Shown: one piece after another, positions 23,706 to 31,788 of the stretch | Layout of the letters: every line of letters begins with the position of its first letter | How positions within the stretch are numbered: position 1 is the stretch's first letter | Origin: JBEVOS01 sp964563395 | GTDB taxonomy: Bacteria; Pseudomonadota; Alphaproteobacteria; Caulobacterales; Aquidulcibacteraceae | Direction: 5' to 3' | DNA: 64,000 nucleotides | NCBI GenBank assembly: GCA_964563395.1 | Contig: CAZLWK010000009.1 | Location: forward strand, 1-64,000 | Made by a program: the position numbers and the translations under genes | Notes under the pieces: generated by a model | Told to the model about the DNA's origin: nothing | Databases searched by the model: none | Seen by the model: only the letters and a program-made list of their open reading frames with translations

Positions 23706-24884
23706 TCAGCGTACGCTGCGCTCCGAACCCGAAAACAAGGACCGGCCGATGATCTCGCGCATGATTTCCGAAGCGCCGCCGGCGATGCGGGCGAAGCGAT
23801 TGTCGGTCCAGGCGCGCGCGACGGCGTAATCGCGCATGTAGCCATAGCCGCCATGCATTTGCAGGCAGGAATCGATGAGGGCGCAGGCGCGCTCGGTCAC
23901 GTGCAATTTGCCCATCGCCGCCTGCGTGGCGGTCAATTGGCCGCGCAGATGAAGATGCATGAGATGATCGACATAGATTCGCGCGACATTCGCCTCAGTG
24001 GCGGCATCGGCGAGCGTGAAGCGCGTGTTCTGCAACGCCGAGAGCGGGCGCCCGAACGCGTGGCGCTCCTGCACATAGGCGATGGTGAGATCGAGCACGG
24101 CCTCCATCGCCGCCGTTCCGCGCACGCATGCGAGCAGCCGCTCCTGCGGCAATTGCTCCATCAGATAGCGAAAGCCATGTCCCTCCTGGCCGAGAAGGCG
24201 ATCTTCGCTCAGGAACACGTCGTCGAAGAACAGTTCGGACGTGTCCTGCGCGTGCCAGCCGATCTTTTCCAGATTGCGCCCGCGCTTGAAGCCGTCATCG
24301 CCGCGCTCGACGATCAGGAGCGAAATGCCCTTGGCGCCGGCGTTCGGATCGGTTTTCGCCGCGACGAGGACGATATCGGCGTTTTGGCCGTTGGTGATGA
24401 AGGTTTTTTGCCCGTTGAGGCGCCATCCGCCCGCGACGCGCGCGGCGCGGGTTTGAATGCCTTGCAAATCCGATCCCGCGCCGGGCTCGGTCATGGCGAT
24501 CGCGCCGATTTTTTCGCCGCGCGCCATCGCCGGCAAGTATCGCGCCTTCTGCGCCGCATCGCCGTATTTCTGAAGATAAGGCGCGACGATATCGGAATGC
24601 AGGTGAAAGCCCGGCCCGGTCGTGCCGGCATAAGCCAGCTCTTCCTGCACGATGGCGCCGTGCAGAAAATCGCCGCCCGCGCCGCCATGCTCCTCGGCGA
24701 TCTCGCAGCACAAAAGCCCCGCCGCGCCCGCCGCCGTCCAGCACGAGCGCGGCACGATTCCGGCGTCCTCCCAGGCGCGATGATGCGGCGCGATTTCGCG
24801 CGCCACGAAGGCGCGCACGCCCGCCCGGAAGATGCGGTGCTCCTCGCCGAAGATGCTTCGGCCCGAATCGTCGCGCGTGATCAT
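23706..24884 (-). CDS. acyl-CoA dehydrogenase, long-chain type
   Basis: A 392-residue FAD enzyme. IAMTEPGAGSDLQGIQT is the flavin-binding signature and QMHGGYGYMRDY the C-terminal one. LMEQLPQERLLACV closely resembles the helix-G region of mammalian long-chain acyl-CoA dehydrogenase, where the Glu in QERL is the catalytic base; the usual C-terminal Glu position is not obviously acidic. Substrate chain length is a family inference. It is the second gene of an operon with the beta-propeller protein (10-bp gap) under a divergent TetR regulator. Confidence 0.92.
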   Translation of the reverse strand: MITRDDSGRSIFGEEHRIFRAGVRAFVAREIAPHHRAWEDAGIVPRSCWTAAGAAGLLCCEIAEEHGGAGGDFLHGAIVQEELAYAGTTGPGFHLHSDIVAPYLQKYGDAAQKARYLPAMARGEKIGAIAMTEPGAGSDLQGIQTRAARVAGGWRLNGQKTFITNGQNADIVLVAAKTDPNAGAKGISLLIVERGDDGFKRGRNLEKIGWHAQDTSELFFDDVFLSEDRLLGQEGHGFRYLMEQLPQERLLACVRGTAAMEAVLDLTIAYVQERHAFGRPLSALQNTRFTLADAATEANVARIYVDHLMHLHLRGQLTATQAAMGKLHVTERACALIDSCLQMHGGYGYMRDYAVARAWTDNRFARIAGGASEIMREIIGRSLFSGSERSVR

Positions 24885-24894
24885 GGCTGAGCCT

Positions 24895-25863
24895 TCAATG
24901 ATCGAGGCAGATGCGTTGAGGATAGCGGCCGATATTCTTCATCACATGAGCGACCTTGAAATCGCTCATGTCGATGATCCAGGTCTCGTCGGAGGCGCGG
25001 CAGGAGATATAGCACAGCCGCGAATCCTTGGAGATCGTGAGATAGCTCGGCTGCTTGCCCACGGGGATGTGCGTGATCGGCTCAAGCGAGGGATAGGCGT
25101 AAATGACGGCGTAATGTCCGGTCGTCGCGAGCGCGACGAGGTAACGCTCATCCGGCGTGATTTCGATGCCGTGATCGATGGTGAAGGGATAGCGCGTTTC
25201 GCAAGGCGCGGGCATCCCGGCGATGTCAGGCATCCTCACCGTGCGCACGATCCTCCAGGCGTCGAGGTCCACGACGTGAAAGCCGTGAAAGCGGCTCGTC
25301 TGCACATAAGCGCGCTTGCCGTCGTGCGAGAGGTCGAAGGGGCGGACATTCTGATCGAACGTCATGTAGCGCGTGGCCTTGCAGGTCTGTGCGTCGATCT
25401 CGTCAAGCGAGGCCCAGACGATGGAGCCGACATAGACTTTCGATCCGTCGCGGCTCACGCGTACCTTATGGCCGCCGAGATTGGCGATCTGGATCGGCGT
25501 CACCTCTTGCGTCTTCACGTCGACGCGGGTGACCAGTTTGCGATCATAGTGGGCGTTGTAGACGTAGCGCTTGTCTGGCGAGATGGCGAAATGCTCGCAC
25601 TGGCCGGGCAGCTCGATCCGCCATTTCTGCGTCATCGTGCGCGCATCGAGACAATAGAAGGCGCTGCGTTGGCCCTTGGTGCAATCTTGCCAATATTCGA
25701 GCCGGTTATGGGCGTTGAAATAAAGCTCCGTGGCGTCGGCGGAGAGCGCGACCGAATCCGGCGCCATCCCGTCAATGATCTTGAAGCGGCCGACCTCGCG
25801 ATAGCCGTCCTTCTCGTCGAAGGCGGCGACGTCCGCGCCAAGCGTGTTCTGCTGATAGATCAT
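24895..25863 (-). CDS. beta-propeller (YVTN/quinoprotein-like) protein
   Basis: 322 residues of repeated beta-strand blades of the form VALSADATELYFN, FAISPDKRYVYN, VRVSRDGSKVYVG, FDLSHDGKRAYVQ, IEITPDERYLVAL and LTISKDSRLCYIS, i.e. six to seven blades. No signal peptide is present when translation starts at the ATG at 25863, which follows GGAGGGCGG, so it is predicted cytoplasmic. Several Cys residues (near 60-70, 105 and the C-terminus) are unusual for a simple propeller. It is the first gene of the dehydrogenase operon. Function unknown; a scaffold or binding protein for that pathway is possible. Confidence 0.8.
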   Translation of the reverse strand: MIYQQNTLGADVAAFDEKDGYREVGRFKIIDGMAPDSVALSADATELYFNAHNRLEYWQDCTKGQRSAFYCLDARTMTQKWRIELPGQCEHFAISPDKRYVYNAHYDRKLVTRVDVKTQEVTPIQIANLGGHKVRVSRDGSKVYVGSIVWASLDEIDAQTCKATRYMTFDQNVRPFDLSHDGKRAYVQTSRFHGFHVVDLDAWRIVRTVRMPDIAGMPAPCETRYPFTIDHGIEITPDERYLVALATTGHYAVIYAYPSLEPITHIPVGKQPSYLTISKDSRLCYISCRASDETWIIDMSDFKVAHVMKNIGRYPQRICLDH

Positions 25864-25908
25864 CGGGTCCGCCCTCCGCCGCGCGGCTTGATCAAAATGC
25901 CCGCGGTC

Positions 25909-25934
25909 ATTTACCGTACGATCATACGGCAAAT
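25909..25934. promoter_or_regulatory. 26-bp near-perfect palindrome, TetR-type operator
   Basis: ATTTaCCGTAcGA followed by its near reverse complement; 11 of 13 paired positions match. It contains CCGTA-N6-TACGG and lies between the divergent beta-propeller gene and the TetR gene. This is the expected place and size for an operator controlling both. Confidence 0.72.
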
Positions 25935-25976
25935 GGGGCGCGTCAAGCGCCCCTTGCGCCCGGAGGTGTTAAGCGC

Positions 25977-26603
25977 GTGACGATCGCAGCCGATCCCCCA
26001 TCCCAGCGCACGCACGCGGCGCGGTCCCGGGCGGCGCGCCAGCGCCTCATCGAGGCGGCGATCGCCGCGATCGACGAAGAGGGCTTCGCGGGCGCCTCCG
26101 TGAGCCGCATCGTCGAGCGCGCCGCCATGTCGCGCGGTGGGCATTTGCACCATTTCGCCTCGAAGGACCTGATCCTGACGGCGGTGGCGGCGCATTTGAG
26201 CGCGGGCCTTTATCGGCGGGCGGGGGAGGCCCTGGCGGAGCTGGACGATCCGGACATGCGCCTGCCGGTGCTCGTACATTTTTTGTGGCGGGAATTTTAT
26301 GAGCGCCGCGAGGGGCGCGTCCTGGCCGAACTCCTTATCGCCGCGCGCACCGATCCTGGGCTCGCGGCGCATTTGCGCCCCATCGTACGCCGCATGATGC
26401 GCCATTACAGCGCCGCGTGCCGGCGCCTGTTCGTGGCGCGCGCGCCGGAGACCATGGACGTCGATATGGCGTTCCGGCTCGCCCAATGGACCCTGCGGGG
26501 CATGGTTCTGGATGCGCTGCTGCCGCGCGATCCCGGCTTCTTCGACCGCCAGCGCGATGCGCTTATCGACATGCTCTCGCGCGTGGTCGCCCCTCGCGTC
26601 TGA
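25977..26603 (+). CDS. TetR-family transcriptional regulator
   Basis: 208 residues from a GTG start preceded by GGAGG (25962-25966). The HTH region is RLIEAAIAAIDEEGFAGASVSRIVERAAMSRGGHLHHFASKDLIL, with the typical H-HF-K-L pattern at its end. The C-terminal helical region matches ligand-binding TetR_C domains of BetI-like regulators in general shape. Divergent from the beta-propeller/acyl-CoA dehydrogenase operon, so an acyl-CoA or related metabolite is a plausible ligand by context. Confidence 0.88.
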   Translation: MTIAADPPSQRTHAARSRAARQRLIEAAIAAIDEEGFAGASVSRIVERAAMSRGGHLHHFASKDLILTAVAAHLSAGLYRRAGEALAELDDPDMRLPVLVHFLWREFYERREGRVLAELLIAARTDPGLAAHLRPIVRRMMRHYSAACRRLFVARAPETMDVDMAFRLAQWTLRGMVLDALLPRDPGFFDRQRDALIDMLSRVVAPRV

Positions 26604-26720
26604 GCCTTATTTCGAGTGTGTCACGATTGTCAGGGCGTCGCGGATAAACCGTCACGCTTCGCCATTCAGGGCGCCTGTATTGTTACGTTTCGTTAAGGGG
26701 AATAAGCATCGGCGCTCCTT

Positions 26721-26755
26721 CCCATCTGATCCCATTTGGTGGCATGGTGCCCCAT
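26721..26755 (-). promoter_or_regulatory. MraZ-type repeats upstream of mraZ
   Basis: CCCAT occurs at 26721, 26731 and 26751, i.e. at exact 10-bp multiples, and the intervening slot at 26741 reads GGCAT. On the minus strand these are ATGGG units. In Escherichia coli MraZ binds TGGGN repeats separated by 5 bp (10-bp period) ahead of its own gene. The match in motif, period and position is strong; the reverse orientation and the degenerate third unit are notable. The remaining leader (26604-26720) shows no promoter boxes I would defend. Confidence 0.7.
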
Positions 26756-26783
26756 CGCGCGCCTCAAGCGCGGGAAGGGTCGG

Positions 26784-27230
26784 ATGTTTTTCACTGGGCG
26801 CAGCCGCAACGCTGTCGATTCCAAGGGCCGCGTCAGCGTGCCGGCGCCGCTGCGCGCGGTGTTGAACGGGGTGGAGGGGGTCTATCTCTTCCCCTCCCAG
26901 CATCGCCCCTGCCTGGAGGGGGCCGGGCCCGCCTTCATGCAGGGCCGCGCGGCCTTGATCGAGCGGCTCGATCCGCTCGATCCGCGCCGCGCCGCGCTCG
27001 AGCGGCTCTATTTCGGGATGGCCGATTTTTTCAGCTTCGACGCGGCGGGGCGGATCACGCTGCCGGCGGCGCTGCGCGAGGAATACGGGCTGAGCGAGGA
27101 GGCCGTGTTCGTTGGCATGCGCGACCGGTTCGAGGTCTGGTCGCCCGCCCGCGAGGCCGAATGGGCCGAGCAATCGAAGGCCCTCGCCGCGGGCGTCACC
27201 AGCCTGCGCGATCTTGAGCCGGCCTCATGA
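26784..27230 (+). CDS. mraZ: transcriptional regulator MraZ
   Basis: 148 residues with two SpoVT/AbrB-like DNA-binding repeats: MFFTGRSRNAVDSKGRVSVP at the start and FFSFDAAGRITLPAALREEYGL near residue 80. ATG at 26784 follows GGAAGGG and matches the family N-terminus; an in-frame extension to 26736 would run through the repeats. MraZ is the conserved first gene of the division and cell-wall cluster and usually represses it. The stop overlaps rsmH as ATGA. Confidence 0.96.
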   Translation: MFFTGRSRNAVDSKGRVSVPAPLRAVLNGVEGVYLFPSQHRPCLEGAGPAFMQGRAALIERLDPLDPRRAALERLYFGMADFFSFDAAGRITLPAALREEYGLSEEAVFVGMRDRFEVWSPAREAEWAEQSKALAAGVTSLRDLEPAS

Positions 27231-28216
27231 CCCATGTCCCGGTCCTGTTGGACGAGGTGGTCGCGGCGCTCGCGCCGCGCGCCGGGGGGCATTATCTCGA
27301 CGCCACGTTCGGCGGCGGCGGCTATAGCCGCGCCCTGCTCATGGCCGCCGATTGCGTCGTCACCGCGCTCGACCGCGACCCCGATGCGATCCAGCGCGGC
27401 GCGGCGTTGCGCGCAGAATTCATGCCGCGCCTGCATCTCGTCGAAGCGCGCTTCAGTGAATTGGAGACCGTCTCGCCCGCGCCGCTCGATGGGATCGTGT
27501 TCGATCTCGGCGTCTCCTCGTTTCAATTGGACGAAGCCGAGCGCGGCTTTTCCTTCCAGGCCGATTCCGCGCTCGACATGCGTATGGACAAGGCCGGCCC
27601 CAGCGCGGCGGACGCCGTCAATCTCCTGAGCGAGGCGGCGCTGTCCGAATTGCTCGATGCGCTGGGCGAGGAAAATGAGCATCGCCGCGTCGCGCGCGCG
27701 CTCGTGCAGGCCCGCGCGGCCGCGCCCATCGCCGGCACGGCCCAGCTCGCCGATCTGGTGGAGCGCGCGCTGGGCGGGCGGCGGGGCGCAAAAACCCATC
27801 CCGCCACGCGCACGTTCCAAGCGCTGCGCATGCTGGTGAACAATGAGCTTGGCGAATTGCAGCGGGGCCTTTGCGCGGCCGAGCGGGCCTTGGCGCCGGG
27901 CGGGCGCCTTGCCGTCGTTTCATTCCATTCGCTGGAGGACCGCGTGGTGAAGCGCTTCCTGGTCGAGCGCGCCGGCGCGGCCGGCGCCGGTTCGCGCCAT
28001 GCGCCCGAAGCGCCGGCGGGCCCCGCGCCCAGCTTTCGCCTGGAGACGCGCCGCACGATCACGCCGGGCGATGCGGAAATTGAAAGGAATCCGCGCGCAC
28101 GATCGGCCAGCCTGCGCTGGGCGATTCGCACCGATGCGCCGGCCTGGTCTGAAGCCGAGCCGCCGGCGCTTGCGCCGCGCGCTCATGCGGAATGGGAGAA
28201 GGTGCGATCCGGTTAA
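27227..28216 (+). CDS. rsmH: 16S rRNA m4C1402 methyltransferase
   Basis: 329 residues, SAM-dependent, methylating N4 of C1402 in 16S rRNA. Family motifs: HVPVLLDEVVAAL, YLDATFGGGGYS (SAM site), DGIVFDLGVSSFQLDE, RGFSFQ.DSALDMRMD, HPATRTFQALRMLVNNEL and VVSFHSLEDRVVKRF. The last 25 bp overlap ftsL. Second gene of the dcw cluster, as almost universally. Confidence 0.98.
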   Translation: MTHVPVLLDEVVAALAPRAGGHYLDATFGGGGYSRALLMAADCVVTALDRDPDAIQRGAALRAEFMPRLHLVEARFSELETVSPAPLDGIVFDLGVSSFQLDEAERGFSFQADSALDMRMDKAGPSAADAVNLLSEAALSELLDALGEENEHRRVARALVQARAAAPIAGTAQLADLVERALGGRRGAKTHPATRTFQALRMLVNNELGELQRGLCAAERALAPGGRLAVVSFHSLEDRVVKRFLVERAGAAGAGSRHAPEAPAGPAPSFRLETRRTITPGDAEIERNPRARSASLRWAIRTDAPAWSEAEPPALAPRAHAEWEKVRSG

Positions 28217-28503
28217 GGCGTGTCTTTCAAGCCGCGGCGGGGCTCGTCATCGTGGCGCTGCTGGTCGGGCTCTATCGCGCCAAGACCGACGCCGGCGCCA
28301 CGCAGGCGCGCGTGCGCGCGCTCGAAGCGGAGATCACCGAGATCGACGCCGATATCCGCGCCTTGCGCGCCGAGAGCGCCGCGCTCGAAACACCCGCGCG
28401 GGTGGAGGAATTGGCGGAAGCGCAGCTGCGCCTGCGTCCTGGCGGCGCCGCGCGCGCCGATGAGGAAGCGGATCTGAGGACCGCGCTGCCGGCGCCGCGA
28501 TGA
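28192..28503 (+). CDS. ftsL: cell division protein FtsL
   Basis: 103 residues: a short cytoplasmic tail, one membrane helix (about 11-27) and a periplasmic heptad-like coiled coil (ARVRALEAEITEIDADIRALRAESAAL). This bitopic layout and the position between rsmH and ftsI identify FtsL, which forms the FtsQLB-type divisome complex. The ATG at 28192 overlaps rsmH; no other in-frame start codon lies before the membrane helix. The stop overlaps ftsI by 4 bp. Confidence 0.88.
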   Translation: MGEGAIRLRRVFQAAAGLVIVALLVGLYRAKTDAGATQARVRALEAEITEIDADIRALRAESAALETPARVEELAEAQLRLRPGGAARADEEADLRTALPAPR

Positions 28504-30146
28504 AGCCCTATGCGCTGTCTTCGGCGGGCTTGGGCGTGTTCGAGGCCGCGCCGGCGCGCGCGCGCATTCGCGCCGTTTCCGTGCTCGCGATCCTCTTGTT
28601 TCTCATGCTGGGCGTGCGCGCGGGCCAGCTTGCGTTCAGCGGCGAGAGCGCCGGCGCGCGGGGCGGCGCGATCGTCGATCCGTTGCGCGCCCGCGCCGAC
28701 ATCGTCGACCGCAATGGCGTGCTGCTCGCCACCACGGTGCGCGCCTATGTGCTGACGGCGCAGCCCGCGCGCGTGTGGGACGCGAACGCCACCGCCGCGC
28801 GGCTTCTGGAGATTTTTCCGGAGATGGACCGCGCCGTGCTGCTGCGCCGTCTCATGGATCGCAGCGTCGATCAGATACATTTGCGGCGCGGCCTCTCGCC
28901 GGCGCAGCGCGCGCGCGTGCACGATCTGGGCCTCGCCGGCATCGGCTTCGAGAACGAAGCGCGCCGCGTCTATCCGCACGGCGCGCTTGGCGGCCACGCG
29001 CTGGGCTATGTGGACCGCGATCTCAATCCGCTCGCGGGTGCGGAGCGTGGCTTCAACGGCATGCTGCAGGGCGACGCGCCGCTGCGCCTTTCCATCGATG
29101 TGCGCGTGCAATATGCGGCGGAACGCGAATTGCTCGGCGCGATGCGCGCGAGCCGCGCGCGCGCGGGCGCGGTGATCGTGCTCGATGGGCGCACGGGCGA
29201 AACCCTGGCGCTCGCCTCAGCGCCGCAGCTCGATCCGAACAATCCAGCTTTCGCATCGCCTTTCGCGCAGCGCAATCGCGCGGTGGGCGATCGTTACGAG
29301 ATGGGCTCGACGATCAAGCCGTTCGTCGTGGCGATGGCGCTCGACAGCGGGCGCGCGCGCGCCGACGAGGGCTTCAATCTCGTCGCGCCATTTTCGGTCG
29401 ATGGGCAAGCCGTTCGCGATTACGAACCGGCCCCGGCGCAAGCCAGCCTCGCGGATATCTTGATCCATTCCTCCAACAAGGGCGCGGCGCTTTTGGCCTT
29501 GCGCGTCGGCGCGGCGCGTCAGCGCGCTTATCTGCAGCGGCTTGGCCTCTATGAGGCGTCGAGCATTGAAACGCCGGAGAGCGCCGCGCCCATCGCGCCG
29601 CGCGGCGGGGGAAGGCTCGATACCGCGACGCTCGGTTTCGGCTACGGCCTTGCGGTGTCGCCCGCCGCCATCGCGGGCGCCTATACCGCGTTCGCCAATG
29701 AGGGCGCGCGCGTGCGCCCCACCTTGCGCGCGCTGTCGGCCGGCGCCGAAGTCGACCGCATCCCCGTTTTCAGCGCCGAGGCGGCGCGCGTCACGCTCGG
29801 CGCCATGCGTGAGACGGTGCGTCGCGGCACGGGGCGGGCGGCGGACGTCCCCGGCCTCGCCCTCGCCGGAAAGACCGGCACGGCCGAAAAGCTGGACGGC
29901 GCGGCCGGCTACAGCGCGGATCGCAATGTCTCCTCCTTCGCCGCCATATTCCCGGCGTTTGCGCCGCGCTATGTGATCGTGCTGGCGCTGGACGAGCCGG
30001 CGCGCACGGCTGCGACCGGGGGCCTCGCCACCGGAGGGGCGGTCGCGGCGGGACCTGTGGGCCGGATCGCGGCGCGGATTGCGCCGATGCTGGGACTCAG
30101 GCTCGAACCGGGGCAGGCGCGCGCGTCCGAGTCGCCTGCGCGCTGA
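28500..30146 (+). CDS. ftsI: septal peptidoglycan transpeptidase (penicillin-binding protein 3)
   Basis: 548 residues. N-terminal membrane anchor (about 25-45), a dimerisation/linker domain starting ARADIVDRNGVLLATT, then the transpeptidase domain with catalytic Ser270 in GSTIKPF, the SxN motif S324-S325-N326 and KTGT at 458-461. It crosslinks septal peptidoglycan with FtsW and acts in the periplasm. The C-terminus is Ala/Arg-rich and ends soon after the transpeptidase fold. The ATG overlaps the ftsL stop. Confidence 0.97.
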   Translation: MKPYALSSAGLGVFEAAPARARIRAVSVLAILLFLMLGVRAGQLAFSGESAGARGGAIVDPLRARADIVDRNGVLLATTVRAYVLTAQPARVWDANATAARLLEIFPEMDRAVLLRRLMDRSVDQIHLRRGLSPAQRARVHDLGLAGIGFENEARRVYPHGALGGHALGYVDRDLNPLAGAERGFNGMLQGDAPLRLSIDVRVQYAAERELLGAMRASRARAGAVIVLDGRTGETLALASAPQLDPNNPAFASPFAQRNRAVGDRYEMGSTIKPFVVAMALDSGRARADEGFNLVAPFSVDGQAVRDYEPAPAQASLADILIHSSNKGAALLALRVGAARQRAYLQRLGLYEASSIETPESAAPIAPRGGGRLDTATLGFGYGLAVSPAAIAGAYTAFANEGARVRPTLRALSAGAEVDRIPVFSAEAARVTLGAMRETVRRGTGRAADVPGLALAGKTGTAEKLDGAAGYSADRNVSSFAAIFPAFAPRYVIVLALDEPARTAATGGLATGGAVAAGPVGRIAARIAPMLGLRLEPGQARASESPAR

Positions 30147-30190
30147 GGAGAAGCCTCGTGGCGGGGATCAAGTGCGCTGAAACGCAACTT

Positions 30191-30323
30191 CCCTCCCCCC
30201 TTGTGGGGGAGGGCAGGGAGGGGGGGCGTTCCGAGTTGAACGCCGCCGTCGCGCATATGCGCCACGCTTGCGTTTTGTCCTGCGCGCCCCCCACCCCTAG
30301 CCCCTCCCCACAAGGGGGAGGGG
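30191..30323. repeat. paired C-rich/G-rich hairpins between ftsI and murE
   Basis: Two hairpins, CCCTCCCCCC-TTG-TGGGGGAGGG (30191-30213) and a near reverse complement at 30301-30323, bracket about 87 bp of non-coding sequence and end 4 bp before the murE ATG. Because each arm is itself palindromic and the arms are complementary to each other, the whole 133 bp can form a large imperfect inverted repeat. Its arms resemble the perfect palindrome at 15234-15261. A miniature non-autonomous element or a dispersed palindromic unit is possible. No coding seen inside. Confidence 0.6.
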
Positions 30324-30327
30324 AAAC

Positions 30328-31788
30328 ATGAAGCTTTCCGATCTCTTCTCCAGCGATGACCCGCCGCTCCGCATGCCGCCCGGCGCGGAGGCCGTCGAGA
30401 TTTCCGGCCTGACGGCGGATAGCCGAAAGGTCCGCCCGGGCTTTCTATTCGCGGCCCTCGCTGGCGGGGCCGCGCATGGGCGCGATTATGCCGCCGCCGC
30501 CGAGGCGGCCGGCGCCGCCGCGATCCTCTCCGCGGGCGATCTCTTGGCGCCGCCGACGCGCGCCGCCCACATCGTCAGCGCCAATCCGCGCCGCGCGCTC
30601 GCGCTGGCGGCGGGGCGTTTCCATCCGCGCATGCCGGCGGTGCGTGTGGCGGTGACCGGCACGAACGGCAAAAGCTCGACCGTGGATTTCCTGCGCCAGA
30701 TCTGGGCGGCGGGCGGCGTGAAAAGCGCCAGCATGGGCACGCTCGGCGCGATCTGGGGCGAGGGCCGGCTCGATCTTGGCCACACCACCGCCGATCCGGT
30801 CGCCGTACACGAGACGCTGCACATGCTGGCCGAGGCCGGGATCACCCATGTGGCGATGGAGGCGTCCAGCCACGGCCTCGATCAGCACCGACTCGATGCG
30901 GTCGGATTTGTTGCAGGCGCGTTCCTCAATCTCACGCAGGACCATCTCGATTATCATGGCGACATGGAGACTTATCGCGCCGCCAAGATGAAACTTTGGC
31001 CTCTGGTGACCGAGCATGCCGTGATCAACGCGGATTCGCCGGAGGCCGATCGTTTCGCCGCCGCGGCGGGGGCGCGCGGATTGAACACGCTCTGGACCGG
31101 CTGGCGGGCGCCAGAGCGCGAAGGCTTGAAGATCGACGAAATTCAGCCGCGCCCCAACGCGCAGACGCTGACCTTGCTGTGGCGCGGCGCGCCGGTGAGT
31201 TTCGATCTGCCCTTGATCGGCGAGTTCCAGGCCATCAATGCGACGACGGCGGGCGCGCTGGCGCTTGCGCTTGGCGCGGCGCCTGCCTCCGTGTGGGAAG
31301 GGATGCGTGGCCTCAAACCCGTGAAAGGGCGCATGGAGCATGTGGGCGCGACGCGCGCGGGCGCGCACGTTTTTGTCGATTACGCGCACACGCCGGACGG
31401 CCTCGACGTGTTGTTGCGCGCGGCGCGTCCGCACGCGCCGGGACGGGTCATCTTGGTGTTCGGCTGCGGCGGCGATCGCGATGCGGGCAAGCGTCCGAAA
31501 ATGGGCGCGGTGGCGGAGCGCTTCGCCGACATCGTCATCGTCACCGACGACAATCCGCGCAGCGAAGACCCCGCCAAAATTCGCGCCGCGATCCGCGCCG
31601 CGTGCCCAAAGGCCGAAGAGATCGGCGATCGCGCCGACGCCATCGCCGCCGCCATCGCGCGCGCGGAAAAGGGCGATGCGGTCTTGATCGCCGGCAAGGG
31701 CCACGAAACCGGCCAGATCATCAAGGGCGTGACGCTTCCGTTCGCGGATCAGGACGTGGCGCGCGCCGCGATTGGAGCGCTGGCATGA
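30328..31788 (+). CDS. murE: UDP-MurNAc-L-Ala-D-Glu:meso-diaminopimelate ligase
   Basis: 486 residues of the Mur ligase family. The ATP loop is AVTGTNGKSSTVDF, the middle domain has HTTADPVAVHETL and EASSHGLDQHR, and TDDNPRSEDP carries the DNPR signature of meso-diaminopimelate-specific MurE. Cytoplasmic. ATG at 30328 follows a GGGGAGGGGAAAC segment that is also the arm of a repeat. The stop overlaps murF by 4 bp. Confidence 0.97.
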   Translation: MKLSDLFSSDDPPLRMPPGAEAVEISGLTADSRKVRPGFLFAALAGGAAHGRDYAAAAEAAGAAAILSAGDLLAPPTRAAHIVSANPRRALALAAGRFHPRMPAVRVAVTGTNGKSSTVDFLRQIWAAGGVKSASMGTLGAIWGEGRLDLGHTTADPVAVHETLHMLAEAGITHVAMEASSHGLDQHRLDAVGFVAGAFLNLTQDHLDYHGDMETYRAAKMKLWPLVTEHAVINADSPEADRFAAAAGARGLNTLWTGWRAPEREGLKIDEIQPRPNAQTLTLLWRGAPVSFDLPLIGEFQAINATTAGALALALGAAPASVWEGMRGLKPVKGRMEHVGATRAGAHVFVDYAHTPDGLDVLLRAARPHAPGRVILVFGCGGDRDAGKRPKMGAVAERFADIVIVTDDNPRSEDPAKIRAAIRAACPKAEEIGDRADAIAAAIARAEKGDAVLIAGKGHETGQIIKGVTLPFADQDVARAAIGALA

